Assembly (NCBI GenBank): GCA_022790685.1
Contig: JAAVXQ010000063.1
Coordinates: 1 to 50,444, forward strand
From: Clostridia bacterium
Lineage (GTDB): Bacteria > Bacillota > Clostridia > TANB77 > CAG-508
DNA length: 50,444 nucleotides
Direction: 5' to 3'
This document shows, in pieces, positions 27,056 through 36,380 of this stretch. The translations under genes and the position numbers were made by a program. Position 1 is the first letter of the stretch. The number at the start of each line of letters is the position of its first letter. A model generated the notes under the pieces. The model worked only from the letters and a program-made list of their open reading frames with translations, did not search any database and was not told where the DNA came from.

Positions 27056-27088
27056 AAAATAGAGTATTTTTCATAAATACTCTATTTT
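27056..27088 (-). terminator. Terminator of gyrA
   Basis: A 14-bp perfect stem (27056-27069 with 27075-27088) directly after the gyrA stop, with a T tract on the minus strand. It is back to back with the DnaC terminator. Confidence 0.8.
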
Positions 27089-27096
27089 TTGTTATT

Positions 27097-29538
27097 TTAT
27101 TCTTCTGTTTCTTCTTTTTCTGGAGAAATTGTTTCTATACTTACAACTTTTCCATCATTTGTTCTCATAAGAGTTACTCCTTGAGTTGCTCTTCCAAGAA
27201 CGCTTATTTCTGCCACCTTTAGTCTAATTATTGTTCCTGTATCTGTTATAAGCATTACATCTTCTTCTCCACTAACAATCTTAATTCCTACTATATCTCC
27301 TGTTTTTGGTGTTACTTTATATGTTATAACTCCTCTTCCACCTCTATTTTGTACTCTATATTCTTCAAGTTCTGTTCTCTTTCCAAAACCATTTTCTGTA
27401 ATGGCAAGAAGTGTTGCTTTTCCACCTACTATAATTGGTTCCATTCCAATTACAGAATCATCATCATCTAATCTTATTCCTATTACACCTTGTGCAGCTC
27501 TACCAACAGGTCTTACATCTTTTTCATCAAAGGTTATACTTAATCCTTTTTTAGTTACTAAAACCACATTATCTTCACCATCTGTTAGTCTTACATCAAT
27601 TAATTCGTCACCTTCTCTTAGTGTAATACCTATTAAACCACTTCTTCTATTTGTTTCATATTCTTTAAAGTTTGTTTTCTTTATTAAACCATTTCTTGTT
27701 GCCATAAGTAGATATTTGCCATCAGCAAAATTTTGAATTGGTATAATAGCTGATATTTTTTCTCCAGCATCTAGGTTTAAAAGATTTACAATTGCTGTTC
27801 CTTTAGCTGTTCTTCCAGCTTCTGGAACTTCATAGCCTCTTAAACCATATACCTTACCTTTATTACTAAAGAATAAAATAGTATCATGAGTTGATGCTGT
27901 AAATAGTTCTTTTACAAAGTCTTCTTCTCTTGTTGCTATTCCAGTTATTCCTTTTCCGCCTCTTCTTTGCCTTTTATATGTATCTATTGGCATTCTCTTG
28001 ATATAACCAAAATGTGTTAAAGCAACTACTGTTTGCTCTTCTTTAATTAAATCCTCTTCATCTATTTCTCCTTCTGCTGCTACTATTTTAGTTAATCTTT
28101 CATCTCCAAATTTTTCTTTTATTTCTAATAACTCTGTTTTTATAATATCAAAAACTAATTTTTCACTATTTAAAACCTCTTTTAAATAAGCAATTAATTT
28201 CATAAGTTCATTATATTCTTCTTCTATTTTCTCTCTTTGCAAACCTGATAGTCTCTTAAGTTGCATGTCCAAAATAGCTTGAGCTTGTATATCAGAAAGA
28301 CCAAATCTTTCCATTAATTTTTCTTTAGCATCATCATATGAAGAACGAATTATAGCAATAACTTCATCTATATTATCTATAGCTATTTTTAATCCTTCTA
28401 AGATATGCGCTCTAGCTTCTGCTTTATCAAGTTCAAATTTTGTTCTTCTTAAAACAACCTCTTTTCTATGTTTTATATATTCATCTAGACATTGTCTTAA
28501 GGTTAATATTTTAGGTTCTCCGTTAACAAGTGCAAGCATTATAATTCCAAAAGAATCTTGCATTTGAGTATGTTTAAATAATTGATTTAAAACAACTTGT
28601 GGTCTAGCATCTCTTTTAAGTTCAATTACTATTCTTACTCTATCTTTTCTATCTGACTCATCTCTTATTTCAGATATTCCCTCAACTTTTTTATCTTTTA
28701 CAAGATTAGCAATGTTTTCTATTAATTTAGCTTTGTTTACTTGGTATGGAAGTGATGAAACAATAATTCTTTGTCTATTTCCAGACATTTCTTCTATTTC
28801 TGTTTCAGCTCTAACCATTATTTTTCCTCTACCTGTTGTGTAAGCATTTTTAATTCCTTCTCTACCAAGAATCATTGCTCCTGTTGGAAAATCTGGCCCT
28901 TTTATAATTGCCATTAAATCTTCATCTGTAACATTATCATCATCTATAATTTTAATTATACCATTTATTACTTCTGTTAAATTATGTGGTGGTATATTAG
29001 TTGCCATACCTACTGCAATTCCTGATGAACCATTTATAAGAAGTGTAGGAATCTTAGCTGGAAGAACTGTTGGTTCTTGTAATCTGTCATCATAGTTAGG
29101 CATGAAATCTACAGTATTTTTTTCAATATCTACTAGCATTTGTTCTGATATCTTAGCCATTCTTGCTTCTGTATACCTCATTGCTGCAGCACCATCACCA
29201 TCTATTGAACCAAAGTTTCCATGTCCATCAATTAACATATATCTCATTGAAAAATCTTGTGCAAGTCTTACCATTGCATCATAAACTGAAGAATCTCCAT
29301 GTGGATGATATCTTCCTAAAACAGATCCTACTGTGTTTGCACATTTTCTATATGGTTTATCTGACGTAATTCCATCTTCATGCATAGAATACAAAATTCT
29401 TCTATGTACAGGTTTCAAACCATCTCTAACGTCTGGTAAAGCACGTGAAACTATAACACTCATAGCATAATCGATATAAGCGGTTTTCATTTCTGCTTCA
29501 ATATTTCTTTCGATTATTTTTCCATCTTGTCTTTCCAT
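27097..29538 (-). CDS. gyrA: DNA gyrase subunit A
   Basis: The DNA-cutting subunit of gyrase, 813 residues. The quinolone-determining stretch GRYHPHGDSSVYDAMVRLAQ, the active tyrosine in RYTEARM, and NLLNLDAG are clear. The GyrA box is QRRGGKG, which separates it from topoisomerase IV ParC. It is not next to gyrB: about 5 kb holding the minus-strand T4SS operon and a gene-free stretch separate them, whereas gyrB-gyrA are adjacent in many Firmicutes. A ribosome-binding site AAAGAGGTT precedes ATG at 29538. Confidence 0.97.
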   Translation of the reverse strand: MERQDGKIIERNIEAEMKTAYIDYAMSVIVSRALPDVRDGLKPVHRRILYSMHEDGITSDKPYRKCANTVGSVLGRYHPHGDSSVYDAMVRLAQDFSMRYMLIDGHGNFGSIDGDGAAAMRYTEARMAKISEQMLVDIEKNTVDFMPNYDDRLQEPTVLPAKIPTLLINGSSGIAVGMATNIPPHNLTEVINGIIKIIDDDNVTDEDLMAIIKGPDFPTGAMILGREGIKNAYTTGRGKIMVRAETEIEEMSGNRQRIIVSSLPYQVNKAKLIENIANLVKDKKVEGISEIRDESDRKDRVRIVIELKRDARPQVVLNQLFKHTQMQDSFGIIMLALVNGEPKILTLRQCLDEYIKHRKEVVLRRTKFELDKAEARAHILEGLKIAIDNIDEVIAIIRSSYDDAKEKLMERFGLSDIQAQAILDMQLKRLSGLQREKIEEEYNELMKLIAYLKEVLNSEKLVFDIIKTELLEIKEKFGDERLTKIVAAEGEIDEEDLIKEEQTVVALTHFGYIKRMPIDTYKRQRRGGKGITGIATREEDFVKELFTASTHDTILFFSNKGKVYGLRGYEVPEAGRTAKGTAIVNLLNLDAGEKISAIIPIQNFADGKYLLMATRNGLIKKTNFKEYETNRRSGLIGITLREGDELIDVRLTDGEDNVVLVTKKGLSITFDEKDVRPVGRAAQGVIGIRLDDDDSVIGMEPIIVGGKATLLAITENGFGKRTELEEYRVQNRGGRGVITYKVTPKTGDIVGIKIVSGEEDVMLITDTGTIIRLKVAEISVLGRATQGVTLMRTNDGKVVSIETISPEKEETEE

Positions 29539-29575
29539 TTAATAACCTCTTTTCCTAAAACTTTTCTTCATTTGT

Positions 29576-29604
29576 ATTATATATAAGTCTTGTAAAAAAA
29601 GCAA
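29576..29604 (-). promoter_or_regulatory. gyrA promoter
   Basis: Minus strand TTGCTT, 17 bases, TATAAT, about 38 bases before the gyrA start. Confidence 0.72.
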
Positions 29605-29694
29605 GGAAAAATAACTAAAAAAATTGTATATATTTTCCATTTTCTATTACGCAACTACGTTTTTTAAGACATTGTTTTATCTTTACTTATTCTT

Positions 29695-30420
29695 TTATGA
29701 AAGTTTGTTTAAAAGTTCTTTTTCTATATCTGATATTTCAAAGGTTTTTCCATTATTCATTATATATGTATGTATATTTTCTATTTTTTCTGCCTGGTTA
29801 ATAATATTTTTAAGTGGCATTACTTTTTCTTTATAATTCTCTAAATTTTTATAAGCCTTTTCCATTCCTTTTATATCTTTTAAGTTATATGAATCTTTCC
29901 ATTTGTTGCAATAATTTTCTAGTTTTTCTATGTTTTTTATTTGTTCTGTTAAAGATTCTTCTATTTTATTACTTACTGCAGAAATTATTGAATTCTTTCC
30001 TTGTTTTATTAACCTAACTGTACTTTTATCTAATAAATTTTTACTTTCAACAAATTTTAAAGCAGTATCTAATATCTTAGATGTTGAATCTAGTATTCCA
30101 CCCTTTTTTACAACATTTTCAATTTGTGTAATGTTTTCAAACTCACCTGTGAATATTCCACTAGCACTTTTACCTAATTGAATTCCTTGATTTACAATTT
30201 CTTTTACTCCATCTTTTAATCCATTACTCATTAATACATCTTTTACTTCTATTATTTGATTTTCAATAAAATCTGGAAGTACAGCTTTTAATCCTATATC
30301 TATTCCTGTATTTATAACTTTTCCCAATGTGGAATTCAAAAATTTGTTTTGCCTTTCGCTTATATTTACATTATTTTGAATTCTATTATCTAATTCTAAT
30401 ATATCTATATCATAATTCAT
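29695..30420 (-). CDS. Unknown helical protein at the end of the VirB4 operon
   Basis: A 241-residue protein that I do not recognise. It is mostly helical, with amphipathic stretches rich in I, L, K and N. There is no membrane segment, signal peptide or cysteine motif in the first half. An N-terminal half with GxxLGxK-like helices (VINTGIDIGLKAVLPDFIE) and a second half with coiled-coil periodicity can be seen. ATG at 30420 has AAGGAGTGA. It is 4 bases after the CpaE-like gene. It could be a T4SS assembly or cargo protein, but nothing in the sequence proves either. Confidence 0.7.
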   Translation of the reverse strand: MNYDIDILELDNRIQNNVNISERQNKFLNSTLGKVINTGIDIGLKAVLPDFIENQIIEVKDVLMSNGLKDGVKEIVNQGIQLGKSASGIFTGEFENITQIENVVKKGGILDSTSKILDTALKFVESKNLLDKSTVRLIKQGKNSIISAVSNKIEESLTEQIKNIEKLENYCNKWKDSYNLKDIKGMEKAYKNLENYKEKVMPLKNIINQAEKIENIHTYIMNNGKTFEISDIEKELLNKLS

Positions 30421-30424
30421 ATTA

Positions 30425-31444
30425 TCACTCCTTTTTCACTATTTTTTGCTTTATAAATTTATGTACTTTTCCTCTTTTACAAAAACCTTTTATTTTAAAT
30501 TTATAAAAAACTTTCTTTAGGATCTTCTTTCTGATACTAAATTTATCAAAATTATTAAACACTATTTCAATTTTATCTAAACTTATATTAAAGTTTAAAA
30601 TTATTTTTTCTAACATTCTACTTCCTTTTTTTATTCCTAAATTATCCGCTTCTATTATAAAGAAAATAGTATTGCTTTTTAAAAGAATATCTTTTGTATA
30701 ATTATTTTTTCTAAGTATATTCATGTCAAAAATTACAAACTCATATCTTTTTAATATTTGATTAATAATAAACTTAAAATTTTTATCTATAACTAATAAA
30801 TCTAGTTTTTCTGTTATCCTATTAGTTTTATTTTTTATGCCTTCACAGTTTAGTAATATTTCTATATCATTATTCCAATTATTAAATGAAATAAGTAAGG
30901 TTTTTTTATTTAATTTATTCACAAGTTTTGCGCAAATTGTGGATAAAGTTGTTTTTCCAACATTACTTTCACCTGTAAAAACAATTATTTTTGCATCTTC
31001 CTTTATTGATTCTTCTTTTATTACTTTTTTCTTTTCTATAAGCTTTCTTAATGTATCTATTTCTTCATTTATTCTATTTTTAGTAGATAGTTCATTTTCT
31101 AAAATTTCTAAAATTCGTTTTTCTCCTATCTCCTGTATATCATAAATAGAATATATCTCATTAATGTTTAAAAAATTTATTAACTGATTATCTTTAAAAT
31201 CTAAAAATAAAATTATTTTCAAATTTTCTCTTGCATTTTTTAACTTTAATATAAATTCTTCAAAACCTTCTTGTCCAGAAATATTATTATTTATAATGAC
31301 TACATCAATATCTTCATTATGTTCTAATACTTCTACAATTCCTTCTTTATAAATAATATCTTTATTAAAAAAATTAAATCTTTTATCTCTTACAAGATTA
31401 TTAAAAATAATATTATTATCTATCGCTATTAATATTTGGCTCAA
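30425..31444 (-). CDS. CpaE/MinD-like P-loop ATPase with receiver-like N-terminus
   Basis: A 339-residue protein. The first 120 residues resemble a degenerate receiver domain (ILIAIDNN, IDVVIINNN, LKIILFLDF). The second part is a ParA/MinD-like ATPase with a P-loop FTGESNVGKTTLST near residue 156, LISFNNW, and VIFDMNILRK as Walker B. CpaE-type proteins place pili or secretion machines in the cell. The deviant KGGxGK lysine of ParA is absent. TTG at 31444 follows AAAGAGGTAAAA. It lies between VirB4 and the unknown helical protein, suggesting it positions the T4SS. Confidence 0.7.
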   Translation of the reverse strand: MSQILIAIDNNIIFNNLVRDKRFNFFNKDIIYKEGIVEVLEHNEDIDVVIINNNISGQEGFEEFILKLKNARENLKIILFLDFKDNQLINFLNINEIYSIYDIQEIGEKRILEILENELSTKNRINEEIDTLRKLIEKKKVIKEESIKEDAKIIVFTGESNVGKTTLSTICAKLVNKLNKKTLLISFNNWNNDIEILLNCEGIKNKTNRITEKLDLLVIDKNFKFIINQILKRYEFVIFDMNILRKNNYTKDILLKSNTIFFIIEADNLGIKKGSRMLEKIILNFNISLDKIEIVFNNFDKFSIRKKILKKVFYKFKIKGFCKRGKVHKFIKQKIVKKE

Positions 31445-31455
31445 TTTTACCTCTT

Positions 31456-33210
31456 TTACACTAGTTTATTTTCTATTTCTGATGCATCTACTTTTACAAG
31501 AACATGATTATCACCGATAAAAGATAAATTCTCTCCTCTTTTTAATGATTTTATTTCTATTTTTTCCTTTTCTGTTAAATTTGAATATTTTTCTAAAACC
31601 AAAATATTCTCTTCTTCTATATAAAAAAAAGTTTTTATGCTTGAGTTATTTAAAATACTTCTACCATATTTTCCATCTTCTAAACTAAAAAGATCTGATA
31701 TGTCTTGTGTTATTGCAACAGCACTTCCACCATATTTTCTTATGGTTTTAAATATTTTATATATAAATCCTGCAACAAACGCATTAGAAGTAACACCTAT
31801 TAATCTCCAAATTTCATCTAAGTATATTATTTTCCTATTATCTCTATTTCTTTTTATTTTGTCCCAAAATAATTCTATAAAAATATACATACCATATTTT
31901 AAATTTTCCTCACCTAATTCATATATATCTGCAATAATTAATTTATTGTCTAAATTTATATTTGTATAATTATTAAAGAACTTTAATGAACCCTTTATAA
32001 ATGGATACATCTTATTTTCAAAAAACTCTCCATTTTTATTTTTAACTAAAACATTATAAAAATCTTCCATTTTTGGCATATCTTCTTCTTTTTTAAATAT
32101 ATATTTTCCATTCACTTGTTTATATAAAGTTTTGTCATCAAAAGTAATTCCTTTTGTTTCATATGTTTTTATTAAGCATTCTTCCAGTATAGAAACTTTA
32201 TTTTCATCTAAATTACCAAAAACTAAACTAAAAAAGCCTCTAAGTTTACTTATTTTATTCATTAAAAATCCTTTTTCTTCTTCTAAACTATCTTCTCTTA
32301 TGTCAAAAACATTTATAAATGTATTTGAACTAGATCCTATTTTTATAATAGTTCCATCTAAATTATTACAAATACTATCATATTCCCTTTCTGGATCTAT
32401 AATATATTGGTTTACTCCTTGAAGTCTATATCTTAAAATTTGAAGTTTTGTATAATATGATTTACCAGCTCCACTTGTACCAAAAATGCACATATTTGCA
32501 TTTTTATATTTTTCTTTATTAAATCTATCTAAAAAAATCATTGAATTATTATATATATTAGTTCCTATAAAAATACCATTATCTTCACATATATTAGACG
32601 AAATAAATGGATATGTTGATACCAAACCACTTGTTAAGATATTTCTTCTGCTTACATTTTTTATAATCTCCTCATTTTCTGCTTCTGGTAAGCAAGCTCT
32701 ATACAATTCTTCTTGTCTAAAATTTCCTCTTTTTGAAACCATTCCTGATGTTTGTAAAATTCCTTCTAACTTATTAATATTTTCATAAAGTTCTTTTTCT
32801 GATTTAGATATAACTACAATATATATGTATAAAAAATATAGATCCTCATTATTAACTTGCATTTCTTTTCTTATGTATTTTGCATCATTATAACTATATG
32901 AAGCTATATCTATATCTTGTCTATTTTCATTGCCAGACTTTAAATCTACTCCTACATTTCCTATATAAAAAGTTAAATCTTTTATGGTTTTATATGTATC
33001 TTGTTTTTCATAAAAAATAGATATATTCATGTTTATATTTGTATTTATTAAATTTTTTAATATTATATCTTTATATTCTCTTGAATAATCCACAATTATT
33101 AATCCAGAATAAAAAACGCCATCAATTTCCATATATTTAGGATTATAAAAATTTATATATGATGGTGATAATTTATCTTTTTCTTTTATTGTTCCCTTTA
33201 AAAAATCTAT
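31456..33210 (-). CDS. VirB4-type T4SS ATPase, AUA start
   Basis: VirB4 powers assembly and substrate transfer of type IV secretion systems. The ATG at 33132 would remove a conserved front part. The frame stays open upstream to ATA at 33210, nine bases after AAAGAGGTGA, giving (M)DFLKGTIKEKDKLSPSYINF, which has the family's usual PSYI-NPKYM beginning. A TGA four codons earlier limits the choice to ATA or similar. The ATPase has Walker A FGTSGAGKSYYTK, DPEREY, Walker B IIYLDEIWRLIG, and the ITQDISDLF motif. Length is about 584. The separate upstream gene encodes a domain normally N-terminal in some VirB4 proteins. Confidence 0.85.
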   Translation of the reverse strand: MDFLKGTIKEKDKLSPSYINFYNPKYMEIDGVFYSGLIIVDYSREYKDIILKNLINTNINMNISIFYEKQDTYKTIKDLTFYIGNVGVDLKSGNENRQDIDIASYSYNDAKYIRKEMQVNNEDLYFLYIYIVVISKSEKELYENINKLEGILQTSGMVSKRGNFRQEELYRACLPEAENEEIIKNVSRRNILTSGLVSTYPFISSNICEDNGIFIGTNIYNNSMIFLDRFNKEKYKNANMCIFGTSGAGKSYYTKLQILRYRLQGVNQYIIDPEREYDSICNNLDGTIIKIGSSSNTFINVFDIREDSLEEEKGFLMNKISKLRGFFSLVFGNLDENKVSILEECLIKTYETKGITFDDKTLYKQVNGKYIFKKEEDMPKMEDFYNVLVKNKNGEFFENKMYPFIKGSLKFFNNYTNINLDNKLIIADIYELGEENLKYGMYIFIELFWDKIKRNRDNRKIIYLDEIWRLIGVTSNAFVAGFIYKIFKTIRKYGGSAVAITQDISDLFSLEDGKYGRSILNNSSIKTFFYIEEENILVLEKYSNLTEKEKIEIKSLKRGENLSFIGDNHVLVKVDASEIENKLV

Positions 33211-33228
33211 TTTTCTACTTCACCTCTT

Positions 33229-33768
33229 TTACCTTTCTAAATTATAAAAATTTTTTAAAATCTCAAAAGTTTCTTTTTTTTCAGAAATATTATAAATAAT
33301 ATTTCCGCATCTAGATAAACTTTCTTTTATTTTAAAATAGTTATCATTTAATACTCTTTTTGCATTATTAAAATTATTAACATCTTTTTTATCTATTTTG
33401 TATTCAATAATAATATAAAATACTTTTATAGATGAGTTATTTTCACTATTTTTTTCATTAATATAGCTTATATATTCTTCTTTTAATTCTTTAATTTTGG
33501 GATTTTCTTCTTTGACCTTTTTGATTTTAAAAATATGACTAGTTAAATCTTGTTTTTTACTTTGAATAAGTATTTGAATATTAAAATTACATGTTTTTAG
33601 AAATAATTTATAAGAATTTAAAATAGCTTTTTTCTCAAGCTCTGACTTTAAATCAAAATTTACTGGTAAAATCTTTATTATTTTTACATATTTGTTTTTA
33701 TATTTAATTATTCCATCTTCTAAAATAGTTTCAAAACTAAACCATTCTTGAACACTTTTCTTTTTTAT
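33229..33768 (-). CDS. VirB4 partner (TraC-like N-terminal domain), AUA start
   Basis: A protein of about 179 residues resembling the stand-alone N-terminal part found beside VirB4/TraC ATPases: QEWFSFETILEDGIIKYKNKYVKIIKILPVNF, then YKLFLKTCNFNIQILIQSKKQDL. The frame is open to ATG at 33807, but a -10 element (33799-33804) and the inferred transcription start near 33792 lie after that ATG, so it cannot be the start. ATA at 33768 sits seven bases after AAAGGAG. It is first in the operon, 18 bases before VirB4. Confidence 0.7.
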   Translation of the reverse strand: MKKKSVQEWFSFETILEDGIIKYKNKYVKIIKILPVNFDLKSELEKKAILNSYKLFLKTCNFNIQILIQSKKQDLTSHIFKIKKVKEENPKIKELKEEYISYINEKNSENNSSIKVFYIIIEYKIDKKDVNNFNNAKRVLNDNYFKIKESLSRCGNIIYNISEKKETFEILKNFYNLER

Positions 33769-33798
33769 TTTATAACTCCTTTCCTCTAAATTTTGTAT

Positions 33799-33827
33799 AT
33801 AATACAATAAATCTATTGCAAAGTCAA
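33799..33827 (-). promoter_or_regulatory. Promoter of the VirB4 operon
   Basis: Minus strand TTGACT, 17 bases, TATTAT. Transcription would begin near 33792, which excludes the ATG at 33807 and supports the ATA start at 33768. Confidence 0.75.
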
Positions 33828-34014
33828 TACTTTTTAGCTTGTTGATTAATTTTTATAAAAAGTGGATTTGCTTTTTTACTCTGTGGAATATTTTTATTAT
33901 TTTTTAATATTTTTTATTTTTATTTATATTTAATATAAAAATTTGTAAATTTTTTCCAATTTAAAATTTTATTAATAAAAAATTTTTATATGAGCACAAT
34001 AATATTATAAAATT

Positions 34015-34436
34015 TATATTAGCCTAACTTAGAGTTTAATAATATCATTTTTTTGGTGTTATTATATTCGAGTTAAGATATAAATTAATAAAATCTACTT
34101 TTTATTAATTTATGTCGGATACAAGGAATAATATCTTTGGTTTCAGGGTTATTTTAAAATAGCTTGAAAAATTATAGATATTATTTGAAGTCGTGATTAT
34201 ATTTCTATTTTGATAAATAGTGGTTTTTAAGTATCCCTTTGGGAAAAAGATAGCTACTAAGAGTGGATTTATAGTCTAGCAACTGATGAATATATGTGTT
34301 ACTAAGCTTATATATATAGCAATATATATTAGGTTTTACTAATATGTATATTTGTTTTAGCTGAAAGTTAATATAAGTTTTATACGTGATAAAAGCATAA
34401 GGCAAGTTTACCTTATGCTTTATCATTTTTTATCTC
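34015..34436 (+). ncRNA. Candidate structured RNA in the gyrB-VirB4 gap
   Basis: About 600 bases between the VirB4 operon promoter and gyrB have no credible gene. The plus strand contains several strong hairpins in a row: TAATAATATCA with TGGTGTTATTA near 34038-34067, a 14-bp A/T stem around 34080-34115, AATAATATCT with AGATATTATT near 34127-34185, TCCC/GGGA near 34236, and a terminator at 34388-34431. It matches no RNase P, tmRNA, 6S or SRP consensus that I know. The promoter is not clear. An antisense or untranslated role is also possible. Confidence 0.35.
34388..34431 (+). terminator. Terminator at the gyrB end of the gap
   Basis: A stem of about 14 bp with one bulge (GATAAAAGCATAAGG with CCTTATGCTTTATC) and an 8-base loop, followed by ATTTTTT on the plus strand. 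It also sits just beyond the gyrB stop and may act in both directions, but the T run favours plus. Confidence 0.65.
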
Positions 34437-36365
34437 TTAAATATCTAAGTTTTTAACATATTTTGCATTTTTTTCAATAAACTCTCTTCTTGGCTCAACT
34501 TCATCTCCCATTAAAAGTGTAAAGGTATCATCTGCTGCTATAGCATCTTCCATTGTCACTTTTATAAGAATTCTTGTTTCTGGGTTCATTGTTGTTTCCC
34601 ATAATTGTTCTGGATTCATCTCTCCTAAACCTTTATATCTTTGAAGTCCTAACTGATCTTTTGTTATTCCTTTTTCTGCTAATTCTGCATATTTTACTTC
34701 TAAGTCTTCATCTGTATAACAATATATATCTTCCATTCCTTTTTTTGATAATTTATATAATGGAGGTTGAGCAAGATAAACATTTCCATTTTCTATAAGA
34801 GGTCTCATATATCTAAAGAAAAATGTTAATAATAAGGTTCTAATATGAGCACCATCAACATCAGCATCAGCCATTATAATTACTTTTCCATATCTTATTT
34901 TTGTTATATCAAAGTCACTACCTATTCCTGCTCCAACTGCAATTATTACAGGATTTAATTTATCGTTATTATATATTTTATCTGCTCTGGCTTTTTCTAC
35001 GTTAAGCATTTTTCCCCATAAAGGAAGAATTGCTTGAAATTTTCTATCTCTTCCTTGTTTTGCACTTCCTCCTGCTGAATCTCCCTCAACAATATATACT
35101 TCACATTCATCAGGATTTTTACTACTACAATCTGCTAATTTTCCTGGTAAGGTTGTTGTTTCTAATGCACTTTTTCTTCTAACTAATTCTCTAGCTTTTC
35201 TTGCTGCTTCTCTTGCTCTTGAAGCACTTATACATTTTTCAAGTATTGCTTTTGCAATATTTGGATTTTCTTCTAAAAAGGCTGCTAAGCTGTCATTTAC
35301 TACTCCTTGAACAATTCCTGTTACTTCACTATTTCCTAATTTTGTTTTTGTTTGTCCTTCAAATTGAGGTTCTTTTACTTTTACAGAAATAACTGCTGTT
35401 ATTCCTTCTCTTATGTCATCACCTAAAAGATTTGAGTCTTTTTCCTTTAAAATATTTTTTTCTTTTGCATAATCATTAAAAGTTTTTGTAAGAGCTCTCT
35501 TAAAACCTTCTAGATGTGTTCCTCCTTCTACTGTATTAATATTATTAACAAAGGTATAAATATTTTCAGAATAACTTGTTGTATATTGAATTGCAATCTC
35601 TACAGGTATTTCTCCCTCTTTTTCTATATATATTGGTGTTGTATGTAATTTTTCTTTATTTTTATTCAAATATTCCACAAAAGAATTTAATCCACCTTCA
35701 AAACAAAATTCTGCTTTTTTTGGAGTTTCTTCTCTTACATCTTCTACATTTATTCTTAATCCTTTTGTTAAAAATGCCATTTCTCTAAATCTATTTTCTA
35801 ATATATCATAATCGTAATTTAAAGTTTCAAAAATGCTTCCATCTGCTAAAAATCTAACTTTTGTTCCTGTTTTAGTAGAATCTCCTATTTTTTGAAGTGG
35901 CATTACTGTTTTACCTTTTTCAAATTTCATTTGATAAATTCCACCATCTCTTTGGATTGTAACTTCTGTCCATTCTGATAATGCATTAACAACTGAAGCA
36001 CCTACTCCATGTAATCCTCCAGAAACTTTATATCCACTATCTCCACCAAATTTTCCTCCAGCATGAAGAACTGTATATACAGTTTCTGCTGCTGATATTT
36101 TTGTTTTTGGATGTATTTCAACAGGAATTCCTCTACCATTATCTTCTACACTTATAACATTTCCAGCTTCTATTTTTATATTTATCTCTGTACAATATCC
36201 TGCTAAAGCTTCATCAACACAGTTATCTACTATTTCATAAACCATGTGATGAAGACCTCTTACAGATGTACTTCCTATATACATTCCTGGTCTTTTCCTA
36301 ACTGCCTCTAACCCTTCTAGCACTTGGATTTGACTTGCATTATACTCATGTTCAAATTTTTCCAT
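34437..36365 (-). CDS. gyrB: DNA gyrase subunit B
   Basis: The ATPase subunit of gyrase, 642 residues. GHKL motifs EIVDNCVDEALAG, VEDNGRGIPVEIHPKT and GLHGVGASVVNALS are followed by the transducer region and the Toprim domain with EGDSAGGSAKQGRDRKFQAILPLWGK, DADVDGAHIRTLLLTFF and the C-terminal QRYKGLGEMNPEQLWETTMNPE. Motifs and genetic position after recF and remB identify GyrB rather than ParE. The start at 36365 has AGGAGGAAA. Confidence 0.98.
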   Translation of the reverse strand: MEKFEHEYNASQIQVLEGLEAVRKRPGMYIGSTSVRGLHHMVYEIVDNCVDEALAGYCTEINIKIEAGNVISVEDNGRGIPVEIHPKTKISAAETVYTVLHAGGKFGGDSGYKVSGGLHGVGASVVNALSEWTEVTIQRDGGIYQMKFEKGKTVMPLQKIGDSTKTGTKVRFLADGSIFETLNYDYDILENRFREMAFLTKGLRINVEDVREETPKKAEFCFEGGLNSFVEYLNKNKEKLHTTPIYIEKEGEIPVEIAIQYTTSYSENIYTFVNNINTVEGGTHLEGFKRALTKTFNDYAKEKNILKEKDSNLLGDDIREGITAVISVKVKEPQFEGQTKTKLGNSEVTGIVQGVVNDSLAAFLEENPNIAKAILEKCISASRAREAARKARELVRRKSALETTTLPGKLADCSSKNPDECEVYIVEGDSAGGSAKQGRDRKFQAILPLWGKMLNVEKARADKIYNNDKLNPVIIAVGAGIGSDFDITKIRYGKVIIMADADVDGAHIRTLLLTFFFRYMRPLIENGNVYLAQPPLYKLSKKGMEDIYCYTDEDLEVKYAELAEKGITKDQLGLQRYKGLGEMNPEQLWETTMNPETRILIKVTMEDAIAADDTFTLLMGDEVEPRREFIEKNAKYVKNLDI

Positions 36366-36380
36366 TTTTTCCTCCTCAAA

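Noticed and set aside
33766..33807. ATG at 33807 as start of the VirB4 partner gene
   Set aside because: It lies within the promoter spacer, before the likely transcription start, while ATA 33768 has a good Shine-Dalgarno.
34205..34426. Minus-strand open frame of 73 codons in the gyrB-VirB4 gap
   Set aside because: No ribosome-binding site, composition of random A/T-rich DNA, and it overlaps hairpins and a terminator.
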